Shown here: piece by piece, positions 24,583-35,330 of the stretch
How the letters are laid out: each line of letters opens with the position of its first letter
How positions within the stretch are numbered: the first letter of the stretch is position 1
Assembly (NCBI RefSeq): GCF_965638725.1
Contig: NC_134963.1
Span: 16,458,501 to 16,522,500, forward strand
Reading direction: 5' to 3'
Source of the DNA: Aptenodytes patagonicus
Lineage: Eukaryota; Chordata; Aves; Sphenisciformes; Spheniscidae
DNA length: 64,000 bases
Position numbers and translations under genes: made by a program
Notes under the pieces: model-generated
What the model saw: the letters and a program-made list of their open reading frames with translations, nothing else
What the model was told of the DNA's origin: nothing
The model's database searches: none

Positions 24583-24715
24583 CTGCTCTTATCTCAACCT
24601 ACGAATTTTCTTACTTTTGTTCTTCTGATTCTCTCCCCAGTCCCACCGGGGGGGGGAGTGAGCGAGCGGCTGGGTGGGGCTTAGTTGCCAGCTGGGGTTA
24701 AACCACGACAACTGT

Positions 24716-25293
24716 TAATTTCATAGTGGTATTCACTGCACAAGACATAAAACAGCATTATTGGACACCAGTAGCATGTCTGAATCCAGCAGCTGAAAGT
24801 CAGTGAAAATACTCAGTGTCACTGGTTGTTTGTTTTGATTTTTGCAGATTTTTTTTTTCCATTCAGGTCCAGATCGTCTTTTCCCAGCTTCTACCATTTT
24901 ATCATTCACTAAAGGATTTGAGAGCTCAACAGAAACATTTTGATGCACCGTCTATTTAGCAGTGTCACTTTTATGGCTGAATTCTGTGGACAACCCTAAT
25001 ACCCTACCTTTCACGTAGCAACCCTTTCCTTAAAATGGGGGAAAAAAATCCTTTACTGGGTAACTACTGTTTTTCTTCACTGATACCTGATTTTCTAAAC
25101 TGCTTAGCAGCTCTGAAGAGCACAGACTGTGCAACAATCACCTAAAATTCATGTACTTTCATTTTTGGCAGGAATTTAGGATTGTCAGTAAATAGGTAAA
25201 AAAACCTGATTTAATACTTTGCAACTTTTTAGACTTAGCTAGCCAGATTACAGCAAGGACAATATTCAGCTGCATTTACTAAGCAGCACAAAT
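24716..25293. other. Non-coding spacer between the plus-strand LTR and the CR1
   Basis: AT-rich unique-looking sequence with no frame or family I can identify. Confidence 0.6.
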
Positions 25294-25371
25294 TAGAATC
25301 ATAGAATCATATCATAGAATGGTTCAGGTTGGAAGGGACCTTTAAAGATCATCTAGTTCCAACCCCTCTGC

Positions 25372-25376
25372 CACGG
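25372..25376. repeat. Target-site duplication of the nested LTR, left copy (CACGG)
   Basis: CACGG precedes the LTR and CATGG at 25949-25953 follows it. The intact CR1 site reads CTGCCATGGGCAGGGACA, so the original target was CATGG and the left copy has one substitution. Confidence 0.75.
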
Positions 25377-25948
25377 TGTCGTGGTTTAACCTCAGCCGGC
25401 AACCGAGCACCACCCAGCTGCTCGCTCACCCTTGCCCCAGCCGGTGGGATGGGGAGAGAATCGGAAGAGTAAAAGTGAGAAAAGTCATGGGTTGAGATAA
25501 GAACAGTTTAATAATTGACATAAAATAAAGTAAAATAGTAATAGCAGCAATAATAATAATAATAATAATAATAATAGAATATACAAAGCAAGTGATGCAA
25601 TTGCTCACCACCCACTGACTGATGCCCAGCCAGTCCCTGAGCAGCGGCACCCCCGGCCAGCTTTCCCCCGGTTTTTGTTCAGCATGACGTCCCATGGTAT
25701 GGAATGTCCCTTTGGCCAGTTTGGGTCAGCTGTCCTGGCTGTGCCCCCTCCCAGCTTCTTGTGCACCTCCGGCCTGCTCAGTCGGTAGAGCATGGGGAGC
25801 TGAAAAGCCCTTGACTAGTGTAAGCACTGCTCAGCAACAACTACAACATCCATGTGTTACCAACATTATTCTCATGCTAAATCCAAACCACAGCACTGTA
25901 CCAGCTACTAGGAAGAAAATTAACTCTATCCCAGCTGAAACCAGGACA
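25377..25948 (-). mobile_element. Solo LTR, ERVL-like avian family, nested in the CR1 (572 bp)
   Basis: On the minus strand it runs from TGTCCTGGTTTCAGCTGGGA to GGTTAAACCACGACA, the same ends as the LTR at 24100-24710. It is flanked by a 5-base duplication of CR1 sequence, so it landed in an already present CR1 3'UTR. Its TATA region is degraded (AACAAAAACC), and it carries an (AAT)n run at about 25549-25575 on the plus strand in place of the T-rich middle of the sister copy. No internal viral genes remain. Confidence 0.85.
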
Positions 25949-25969
25949 CATGGGCAGGGACACTTTCCA

Positions 25970-27252
25970 CTAAACCAGGTTGCTCAGAGCCCCGTCCAAC
26001 CTGGCCTTGAACACTTCCTGGGATGGGGCATCCACAACTTCTCTGGGCAACCTGTTCCAGTGCCTCACCACCCTCATAGTGAAGAATTTCTTCCTTATAT
26101 CTAATCTAAATAAATCTACCTGCTTTCGGTTTAAAGCCATTACCCCTTGTCTTATCACTACATGCCCTTGTAAAAAGTCCCTCTCCAGCTTTCTTGTAGG
26201 TCCCCTTCAGGTACTGGAAGGCTGCTATAAGGTCTCCCCGAAGCCGCCTCTTCTCCAGGCTGAACAACCCCAACTCTCTCAACCTGCCTTCATAGGAGAG
26301 GTGTTCCAGCCCTCTGATCATCTTTGTGGCCCTCCTCTGGACTCGCTCCAACGGGTCCATGTCCTTCTTATTTTGGGGGCCCCAGAGCTTAATGCAGTAC
26401 TCCAGGTGGGGTCTCACCAGAGCAGAGTAGAGGGGCAGAATCACCTCCCTCGACCTGCTGGCCATGCTGCTTTTGATGCAAGCCAGGATACGGTTGGCTT
26501 TCTGGGCTGCAAGCACACATTGCCGGGTCATGTTGAGCTTCTCATCAACTGACACCCCAAAGTCCTTCTCCTCAGGGCTGCTCTCAATCCATTCTCCGCC
26601 CAGCCTGTATTTGTGCTTGGGATTGCCCCAACCCATGTGCAGGACCTTGCACTTGGCCTTGTTGAACTTCATGAGGTTCGCACAAGCCCACCTCTCAAGC
26701 CTTTCAAGGTCCCTCTGGATGGCATTCCTTCCCTCCAGCGTGTCAACCATACCACACTGCTTGGTGTCATCGGCAAACTTGCTGAGGGTGCACTCAGTCC
26801 CACTGTCTATGTCGCTGACAAAGATGTTAAACAGCACTGGTCCCAATACCGACCCCTGAGGAACGCCACTCATCACTGGTCTCCACTTGGACATCAAGCC
26901 GTCAACCACAACTCTTTGAGTGCGACCATCCAGCCAATTCCTTATCCACCGGGTGGTCCATCCGTCAAATCCATGTCTCTCCAATTTAGAGACAAGGATG
27001 TCGTGTGGGACAGTGTCAAATGCTTTGCACTACTCCAGGTAGATGACCTCAGTTGCTCTTCCCTTATCCACCAAAGCTGTAACCCCATCATAGACAGCCA
27101 CCAAATTTGTCAGGCATGAATTGCCCTTAGTGAAGCCATGTTGGCTGTCACCAATCACCTCCTTGTTTTCCATGTGCCTTAGCATAGTTTCCAGGAGGAT
27201 CTGCTCCATGATCTTGCCGGGCACAGAGGTGAGACTGACTGGCCTGTAGCTC
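25970..27252 (-). pseudogene. CR1 ORF2 remnant: reverse-transcriptase palm to C-terminus
   Basis: The remnant of the CR1 ORF2 polyprotein starts inside the reverse transcriptase. Recognisable blocks in order are [67 protein letters not shown], the catalytic FADDTK (the polymerase xxDD site), [30 protein letters not shown], and the C-terminal [13 protein letters not shown]. Two lesions break it. One is a TAG at 27030-27032, where the family usually has Phe before CKAF. The other is a 4-base tandem duplication of TAAA (plus strand) at 26107-26114, which shifts the frame and creates a stop at 26106-26108. The natural stop is the TAG at 25970-25972. The endonuclease and first reading frame are missing because of the 5' truncation, so the element is dead. 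Confidence 0.9.
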
Positions 27253-30200
27253 CCTCAGTGGGAATCTCTCTCATGCTCAGCATAGAAAATATCAGGTCCC
27301 TTTGGAGGGGAAACACCTACCTCTGCAACTCTTAAATGCAACTGTTAATTGTCAGGCTGGAAGTGATGGCTGGCTACAGACAGGAGCTGTAGATGATAAA
27401 GGGAAGGTGAAAAGAGAACAAAGGCAGCAGCCAAGTGCAAAGCCTGTGTGCTGTGGGGGGCAAAGCCATGGGGACGGGCAGCCTGGGGACACAGCAGGTC
27501 CCTGGCAGAAGGGCCAGTTCGAGCAGGATCTGGAAAGGCAGCAGGTCACGTGTGGAAGAGCTGAGTTTGGAGACAGAGGCTAGTGTCAGCATCCACTCCC
27601 TGGACTCTGGCGCATCCGCACTTTCTTCTCTGCTCTCACCTTCAAGCTGCAAGCCAAGTCTGGGATCAGCTACACAAAAGGATGTCATGGGAAGGTGAGG
27701 AAGGAGAAGATTGTGGACTAGCCCAGCTGACTCAGATGCCGGGAAGAACCGTGCAGGGCGTGCATGGAGCTGCAGGCTCAGTTCTGGCAGAGCTGCCTGT
27801 GCTGCCCAGCCACGGGTGCAGGCAGGGTCTGCTGCATGGGTTACGCTCAGGCCACCCTTCCAAGGGTTTAATCACACTGGGGGAGATAACTGTGTTTTAA
27901 TGATGAAAGCTGAGGTGCCAGGGCAGGCTTTTACTGAAAAGAAAGGATGCCATAGCAATTATCTCAGATGCCTATCAGAGAACCTACAGCTCTTTGCTAC
28001 ATTGTACAGGTGTTGGGAATAAATTTAACTTGGTTTGTCTCCATCACTAGTCTGAGAACAATCTTCCAAAATGGCTCAGGGAAATAATAACACTAAAGCT
28101 GCTAAGAAAACTAAGGAGGTCTCTGATTGTTTTTTCAATTACTGTATTTTCAGGAAGAAATCTCTTTAAAATTACTTTCATATGAAGATTTCATTTTCCC
28201 ACACAGACTTCGTGATTTTCCCTCTCATTTGATCTTTGCCCAGTTCAAAAACATGGGCAAGTGGAGGAGACCTTCTCATTTTTAAAAGGCAAAGCTTTGT
28301 TTTTAATTATTCATGATTTCATAGAGAAAGCTACCCTTGGAAAAGGTTTGATTTTATCAGGTGGCATAAGCTGGGAAGCCAATATCCACATGGGAGAAGT
28401 TGAGTTTTCTCCATTCGCACAGGTTTTTCAGTGGCCAAAGAGAAGAAAAATCCACACGCTCAACTAAATGCACTTTCAAAGTCTTGTAAAGAAGTTTGTT
28501 TTTCAAATATTTTGCTTAAAAATAGAAGCAGGGAATGAAAAAAGTAATTGAAAATTAGTGTCATTCCTTCAAAAGCAATTTCCTTCAGAGAAACACTGTT
28601 TCCCGAATAGAAAAAGATACTTATTTTTGGAATTTTTTCATGCTACTCCAATTAACACCATCTAGACAAATACTCTTTTTTCTGAGTATAGGACAAATCT
28701 AGCCAAATCCACACATATTGTTTTTATCACATTCCTGTGGCATTGGATATGGATCTTTTCTGTCCTCTAGTGGATCTAATGTCACTATTTAAAAACCCCG
28801 ATGGCATTTTCCTGGGTGAAGCATATTTATGACCCACCTTGAAACAGAAGATATATTCTTCTTAGACATTTGCTGATACCACTACTTTTCTTGGCATGCT
28901 TAGCAGGAACAGGCTTAACAGCTCCTGCCATGAATCTGCCCCCATTTACTTTTCCTTCCCACACCACAGTGGGGATCTTATCTGGACAGTGGTTTTACCG
29001 TGTGCCCCAGAAGCACAGCTGGAGGAAGCCTCGGTCCTTACACCACCAAGTGGTATTTGAAGTTTGACCCTGGGTTCCTTTATACTAACTTTGGCATCTG
29101 GGTACACACTGCCCCAAGGCAGTTCTTCTTATCTTAAAATAGGTACTAAGATGGTTTGTATGTGTTGTCCTCTGGAAGTCCCTGATGCTCTGGGTTCCTC
29201 TGCAAGGAGCAGCTCAGGTTTGGGTAGCTACATTTAATTTCTCAGCTTGTCAACAGCACTGTGAGGACATCAGTGCTCTGTTGCCCATGCATATTTATTT
29301 TAAGTGCAGGATGTGAAGAGGGGACAGTCACTGTCTCTGGACAGTCCCATCATCTGAACAGGGTCTCTACACCAGTGTGAACATCACACACACAGTTCCT
29401 CCTGGGATTTGGTTTGTGCCAGAATTCAAAGCAGATTTTCTTGCTCCACGAAAGCATGATCAAAGCCTCCCTCCCTTGAACCGATTCCAGCAATATTCCT
29501 CATCAAAAAGCAAGGGAAAAAAAACCATATTTGCCTGTGGTTGTCTTCTAAATAAATCCCCCTATCTCAGGAGGCTCGGGGCTGCTTTCTCACCCCCAAT
29601 CAGCTTCGGTGCTGCTGATAAGATTCTTCTTTTCTCTTCATCTCCTTTGGAAAAAATCCCCCTATTGTAGGAATTTGAGATGTTTACATCTGCTTATCTT
29701 CCTTCTGATCTCAGGATTCATATAATATTTCAACTCCCTTTTTAGCTGTATCATTAGTTCTGCAAAGATCACTGAGAAAAGCCTTCTTGCAAAGCTTTGC
29801 CTCTGAAGCCGGCCCAGCATCAGTGCCCCAGTGAGAGCATTTCCTCCTTCCTCTCCTCTGGCCTCAGCTCCCTTTATTTATCTTGATAGCTTGCAAAAGC
29901 TTGTTTTATTAAGCAAACCCAATGGCAGTTGTTGCAGCCAGACCCTGTTCCTCCTGCACCTCTGTACGTAAGGAAGGTTACATTGCCTCTAAGGTCTGTA
30001 TGGACAGTTCCTGTAAAACACGACATTTCTACTAAAGGTTCTCTTTCAGAGGCACTTGCACTGTTTCCTTTCCAGGCAGCCATCTGGCACCTGCCTGTGC
30101 TGGAGACCTGCATCCATGACAGTAAATGGCAGTTTCTTTCCATCCATGTGCTGATCGGGCAGAGTGGAGATCCAGTTCTAAGCTCAAAGCTAAGCAAGTT

Positions 30201-31649
30201 GTGCCTGACGGCACATAACTCCTTCACAGGACATTTATAACCTCCCCCAGAGCAGAACCAGGTTTAAAACACACTACAAAATTGCAGGGGACCCAGGTGC
30301 CCTGGTACACGGCTTCAGCCAGGGATGTTCTTGCTCAGGTGCAAAGCTGAAATGATTTAAACGCAAGAGAGCCGAGATGAAATAGACTGTCCAAAAGCCT
30401 CCAAGGCTTACTTCTGTAACTGCCATAGTGGGTGCAGCCGAGCTGAGACCAAATTTCTGACTCCAGTGGGTGTTGTGGTCCTTGACCCCACTCTGAATGA
30501 AGCCATACCTTTATTGTCTCAGGGATATTACCCATAACATGGTTGTTCCCTTATGTACCTCTAAGACCACGCTACCTGGCCCGATTTTTATGTTCACTCA
30601 ACTTATTTAGCATTGTGTTAGGCAGGCGAGGTGGGAGAGCATTTCAGGGGCGGGAACTGGCATTTCAATTCACCATGAAGCTTTATGATACACCAAGGGA
30701 TGTTTCTAGTCAGCTGCATCTACACTGTCACACTGGAGCATTCCCAACTCTTGCTGTCCAGTGAGGATGTCTGATGTCCACTTGGGTCCTGCCCTGATAC
30801 ACACTCCCTTGGGAAGAAAACTCAAATGCAGCTGAAAAACTGGTGTACATTTGACTTCTACCACCTCACCCTGTGAGGTCCTGGCACACCAGATATGGCT
30901 CCTACAGTGGGGATGGTGTGCCAATGCAAGAGCCAGGCCCAGTGCCCATGGCAGTGTGAGGCTGGGTGTGATGTCTGGGAGAGCCTGTCCTGGTGTGTCC
31001 AAGATTGGTGGATGTCTGTGTGGGCTGCCCTGGGCACTGCCCTCTGCCTTGTCCCAGAGCATGCACTGTTGTACTGCCAATCACCGAACACCCCCTCCAC
31101 AGCCATCTGGCAAGAATTTGGGGACTGAAGTCACCCTATAATCTCCTGCTTAAGGAGGGCTGCATAACCCAAACAGCAAAGGGAACACAGTGTTGTCCAA
31201 AGCAGAGGGCTGGCAGTAAGACTGCAATGCCCCAGCTGGGCGACTGTTCAGGTCTATGTGCCGTAAGCACATGGCCATTGCATGCCACCAGTAACACCAG
31301 TTATGATGCTCAGTGAGACAGCAGTAATCCCACAGCATCAATATTCCTTGGGACTCACTAAGTAGAGAGTATCAAAGGGAGAGCATCTTTCTACCAGTCC
31401 CATCAGTGCCTTACATAAAAGTTAAAATTACCTTCTCTACCCTGTCCTCAATCCTCTTAAATCCTACCCCAATTTGCTGGCCTGGGAATGACGGCCAGCA
31501 CACTCACCTTCTGCAGATCCCTGTCAGAGCTGGTGCTTTCAACAGCTCGCGTCTGCCCTGCACCAAAACAGCTAACACTCATCTGTCTGTGCGAAAACAC
31601 ATTTTAATTGAGCAGCCCCACTCACCGAGGAATTTAGTTAAGTCTGTAA
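27253..31649. other. Non-coding stretch without a recognised gene
   Basis: No supported gene. An AT-rich block at about 28130-28640 is rich in TTTTC/GAAAA words like those at 10740-11060 and 33000-33190. Open frames at 27.3-27.9 kb and 30.7-31.3 kb overlap on both strands and show no domain. Confidence 0.55.
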
Positions 31650-31990
31650 AGCTGCTTGCTTTTATCGTATATGCCATTCTGCCAGTCTTGATGTTGTCGG
31701 CAAGTTTTAGATTTATTTTTAGATAATTGATAGAAATGTTGAAAAGTACAAAGGCTTCACTGTTTCCTTGAGATCCCAACAGAAATGTCCCCATTCAGTG
31801 ACAGTTTTGTGTTGATTACTAGTGTTTTGTAGTCTGTTGTCACTTCCCAACCCATTTAACATGGATTAGGTAATGCTCAATACTAATGTTTAAAAACAGA
31901 ATATGATGTCAGATCCCCTGAAAAAGCCTTTTATGGGTTATATCTGTCAGCTCCATGCTGAGGGAGACTTCAGTGCCCTGAAGCCCAGCT
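31650..31990 (-). mobile_element. Ancient CR1/L3-clade LINE fragment
   Basis: Plus-strand text GATGTTGTCGGCAAGTTTTA corresponds to the reverse of the KFADD-type region of a CR1 reverse transcriptase. It is followed in order by AATGTTGAAAAGTACAAAGG, TTGAGATCCC, CAACCCATTTAACATGGATT and AGAATATGATGTCAGATC, each matching older amniote CR1 text. It is badly mutated with no open frame. Confidence 0.6.
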
Positions 31991-34373
31991 ATTTTGTCAG
32001 TGTGACCTGCCCTATTCACACCATGGACAACGGTCCTTGAACCTCATGACCAAACAGCACAGAAGCAAAATTCAGACTTTAAGGTCCAGGAACCTCAGCC
32101 GAAACAGGAATTCGCTCTGCCCTGAGGACTGGCCCTGTTGAAGCAGAGCTCCTGTATTCCCAGTCACTGCTCCTCTTGAAGGAAGTCTTGCGGTACTCCA
32201 GCAGTAGCACAACCTTTCTGCAAGGTGTTGACCTGCTCCTGCTGCTTTTCTCAGCACACCCCTGTGATGTTATCAGCACAGTGAATGGGTTACCCATAGG
32301 GATAGGGGAAAGGAGCTCTGCAGGGGCCATGCTCAGCAGGTCAGCTGTTGCCCTGCTCCCCAAAGTCATCGTGGTTCTGACCCTGAGAGCGTTGCAGCAT
32401 CAAGTGATGCCTGATGTGTCCCTGCATCCCTCTGGCCCTATAGTGACCTGCCTGGTCCTCTCCCTCCGCACAGCTCCGCTCTCGCTGTCCTGCCCACCCA
32501 CCAGGGTGGCGGGATGAAGGCAGCTCTGATGGTCTCCCTCCGGCAGCCTTGTCTGGGCTCATTGCAATTAATTCTCCCTCCTGTCCACTGACTCTTTGAA
32601 GGTGTAAACACCGGGCTGTATGAGTGCTTGGCAGGAGTCCAGGAGCAGCTCGATGTGTCAGGATGCAATAGGCACTTGCAGTGGGAATTTTTATTGTTTT
32701 TTTTATCATCAAGCTCAGCTACAAACAAACCTTTAATTAATTCCTCCACAAAGTTCTGCTGAGCTCGTGGCCTCCAATTCTTCTGGGAAGCTAATTAACC
32801 TGATCCTCTCCCTCCATGCTCCTTTCTCAAGATTGTCAGTTTTCACTGTTGAATCTTAATGCCTTTTACTGGTGTAACAATCTGCTCTTGTTCACCAGAT
32901 GCCTCTCGCCCCCAGTGCACAGGCTACATTTCTTTTTTGCCTATATGAGCTCATGCTACAGCTGCTTGAAAATCAGCACAGCTCACACTTCTTTGCAGGA
33001 AAAATTGACTTTTTGCAAAATTTCCCCTTAGCACTGGAAAAGGAAACCACCCAGGAATTTCAGTTTTCCACTAAAATGTTCAGTTTTCAAAAACTGTTGG
33101 GTTTTTTTTCTGTGAAAGCTAAAGTGCTATGGAACATGTTCCTGTTTCAATGTTTTCAGTGAAAACTTGAGGAAAAAGAAACCAAACTGATATCAGCACA
33201 GATACAGATGTACGCAGGCATTTTGGGCAAAAGCGTATTTTTCGGGGGTGTGGGGGGGTCCGTTTCACTCGGCTCCATCTTGATCAAAAGCCCATTGATT
33301 TCAGGCGTGAGGCACCCAGGCTGTTTTCGACATGCATCTCCAGCCTTGCAAAACATTCCCTGGAGCTGAGAAAGAGAAGCTCATAAAAGTAATTGAGATG
33401 TTTTGGAGTCTGTGCTTTTAGTCTTCTCGTGACTCAGTTCCCTGAGATTGATGTGGGAGTACTGAGCTTTCCAACCTGCCCCAGGGAGTGACACTGGGTG
33501 CAAAAATGCTTGCAAAGCTTCAAGACACTGATGTGCACCGTGAGCCAGTGGCCATGGAAATGCTGAAGGCAGAGGTGTGGGGTCCAAGTGCAGGGGAATG
33601 AACTGGCAGCCGAGAAGCAGGGAGTCAAGTGTGGGACGTGACATCACTGTGGGATATGGGCACAAGACCCATGTTTGCACCTTGTGGGAAAGGCACAGCC
33701 ACTTGGTTCTGTATAAAAGCAAGGTTAGGACAAGGTGTTGCAGCACTCCCCAAGTACAGGTGGGCTTGTTTAGTCACGACTCACAGAGATCACCCTCTGC
33801 AGCAAAGCATATCAGCATTTTCCATGGTGGAAAAACCTTGTATGATGCTGTAGCCTAGGGACAATGACCCCCATCTAGGAGGGATTTCAGGGATTTCACA
33901 AGAAGCCCAACATGCAGCATGAGAAGGAGCAGGGGGGATGCCCTGGGACCTTTCTTGAGGGACAGAAGCAGAGGAGGGACCAGACCTGTGTTCCTCATCC
34001 TTGACAGAGCTCCCAAGGCTGGGCTGGGGGGAGAGGAGATGGCCTCTGCCTGACTGTCTCGGGGACCGGTGCCTAAGTGCAGGCTGCTATTTCCAAGCTT
34101 TTGCTTCCACTAGAGAAACCTGAAGTAGAATCAGTTTAACAGATTTTTTTGTTGAACACACAGTTTTCCTCTTTTCAGCCCTCTTGGCAGTGGGGGGGAA
34201 TGAAAATACACTGACATTTCTGTTGGGTCCAAACTCTTCTGGCCACTTAATGCCTCAAAGATTATTTGCATGTTGGTATCATTTATACCACTCTTATTAG
34301 AGATGGCTGGGAAATGCTGCCTGTTAGCTAAATGTTTGGGAAAGAAAAGAATAGAAATATCACAATTTTGGTC

Positions 34374-34430
34374 GTGAGGTTTTTTGTGGGGTTTTGGGTG
34401 GGGGTTTTTTGTTTTTTTTTGTTTTTTAAC
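34374..34430. repeat. T-rich tract with G runs
   Basis: Runs of G (GGGG, GGG, GGGGG) separated by T runs are followed by poly-T broken by single G. It is low-complexity sequence. Only three strong G runs are present, so quadruplex potential is weak. Confidence 0.7.
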
Positions 34431-35224
34431 CTGTGTGTCATCCTCAAAGCAGTCAAATCATAGAAATTTTGTTTGCTAAAAGGGAGGAGGTTGGGACTGA
34501 CTTTCTGGCAGTTTGCTGCTCTGACAAGCCAAATCCCGTATGTGTTTTGAGTGGATTAGATGGCAGCAGCACCAAATTCTGCTCTCCAAATGCCCTGCTC
34601 TCCAAGCACCTGGAAAGCGCTGCCTACAATGGTGTTAAAATAATCTCCCTATTTTACAACGGTCTTGAAAATGTCCAGGGCCAGCTGGGAAGCACTCAGA
34701 TACCATAGCAATAAGTACCAGGGCATTTATAGTGCTATATTCAGGGCAGGGCTGGGTGAAACAGGCCACACATTAAGCAGTGCCCGTGGAAAGGAGAACA
34801 GAGCAGTCGTTCCAGCCCGAGTGCTCTCCAGGTTGAGTGAGGTGAGACTGTGTGGGAAAACTGTGAGATCATTTAGCATCATCCGAAGGCATGCTTGCAA
34901 GGAGTCTGCAGCAAGACTACATGGAGAGGCAGCCCTGGTCTTCCTACTTCTATAGCATTTGATTGGGCATCACCCTGCTGCAAGGTCACTCTTCAAGCCA
35001 GGCTTTCCAGCTACAGCTGTCCATCTTGTGCGGGGGAAATGAGCATCTCCAAAATTGAATCAGAGCTGCTGAATTCCACTGTTAGTGAAACATGAGACTA
35101 AATGCAAAGAAGAAACCGTACATAAGTGAATATCAGTTTTCAGCCTCATTTGGGAAAGATGCTGATTGTTGCTCATTTAAGGATTTAAATTCTCTGCATG
35201 TGATGAGCCCTGGATGAAAATGCA

Positions 35225-35330
35225 GCAGTTTGTGTCCAAATCCCACCTCTGCTATCACCCTTTAAGGTCACCTGGGGCATTTTACCCACTCAGAGCCTCC
35301 ATTTCTCCCATGAGTAATGACAATATAGGG
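35225..35330 (+). repeat. MIR-like SINE fossil
   Basis: GTTTGTGTCCAAATCCCACC then TCTGCTATCACC, a shortened 'ggcattttacc' block, CTCAGAGCCTCCATTTCTCC and ATGAGTAATGACAATAT follow the order of MIR elements from B box through the core to the 'cctcagtttcctcatctgtaaaatg' segment. The copy is diverged and not transcribed as a unit. The match is from memory. Confidence 0.6.

Larger units (their letters stand above)
24100..24710 (+). mobile_element. Solo LTR, ERVL-like avian family (611 bp)
   Basis: The element opens TGTCCTAGTTTCGGCTGGGA and closes GGTTAAACCACGACA, bounded TG...CA and flanked by a 5-base duplication. No internal retroviral sequence adjoins either end, so it is a solo LTR left by recombination between two LTRs. 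It keeps a TATA box, an ATTAAA poly(A) signal and the pyrimidine-rich and (TTATTG)-type low-complexity middle found also in the LTR at 25377-25948. A nine-G run lies near its 3' end (24648-24656). It is a sister copy of the minus-strand LTR about 670 bases away. Confidence 0.85.
25294..27252 (-). mobile_element. CR1 LINE, 5'-truncated, interrupted by a solo LTR
   Basis: The 3' end lies at the left. AGAATCATAGAATCATATCA is the reverse complement of the ATTCTATG-type terminal repeats that end CR1 instead of a poly(A) tail. Next comes the conserved 3'UTR text GGTTGGAAGGGACC-type, a foreign LTR at 25377-25948, then the rest of the 3'UTR and the reverse-transcriptase frame up to about 27252. There the similarity to CR1 stops abruptly (GGCCTGTAGCTCCCTCAGTG), which is the usual 5' truncation from incomplete target-primed reverse transcription. 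Removing the LTR gives about 1.4 kb of CR1. It is much better preserved than the other CR1 fossils here, so it is younger than they are. Confidence 0.9.

Noticed and set aside
25980..27119. Plus-strand open frames of 131-190 codons
   Set aside because: They are antisense shadows of the CR1 reverse-transcriptase frame.
34374..34430. Strong G-quadruplex
   Set aside because: Only three G runs of three or more are present within the short window, below the usual four-run requirement.
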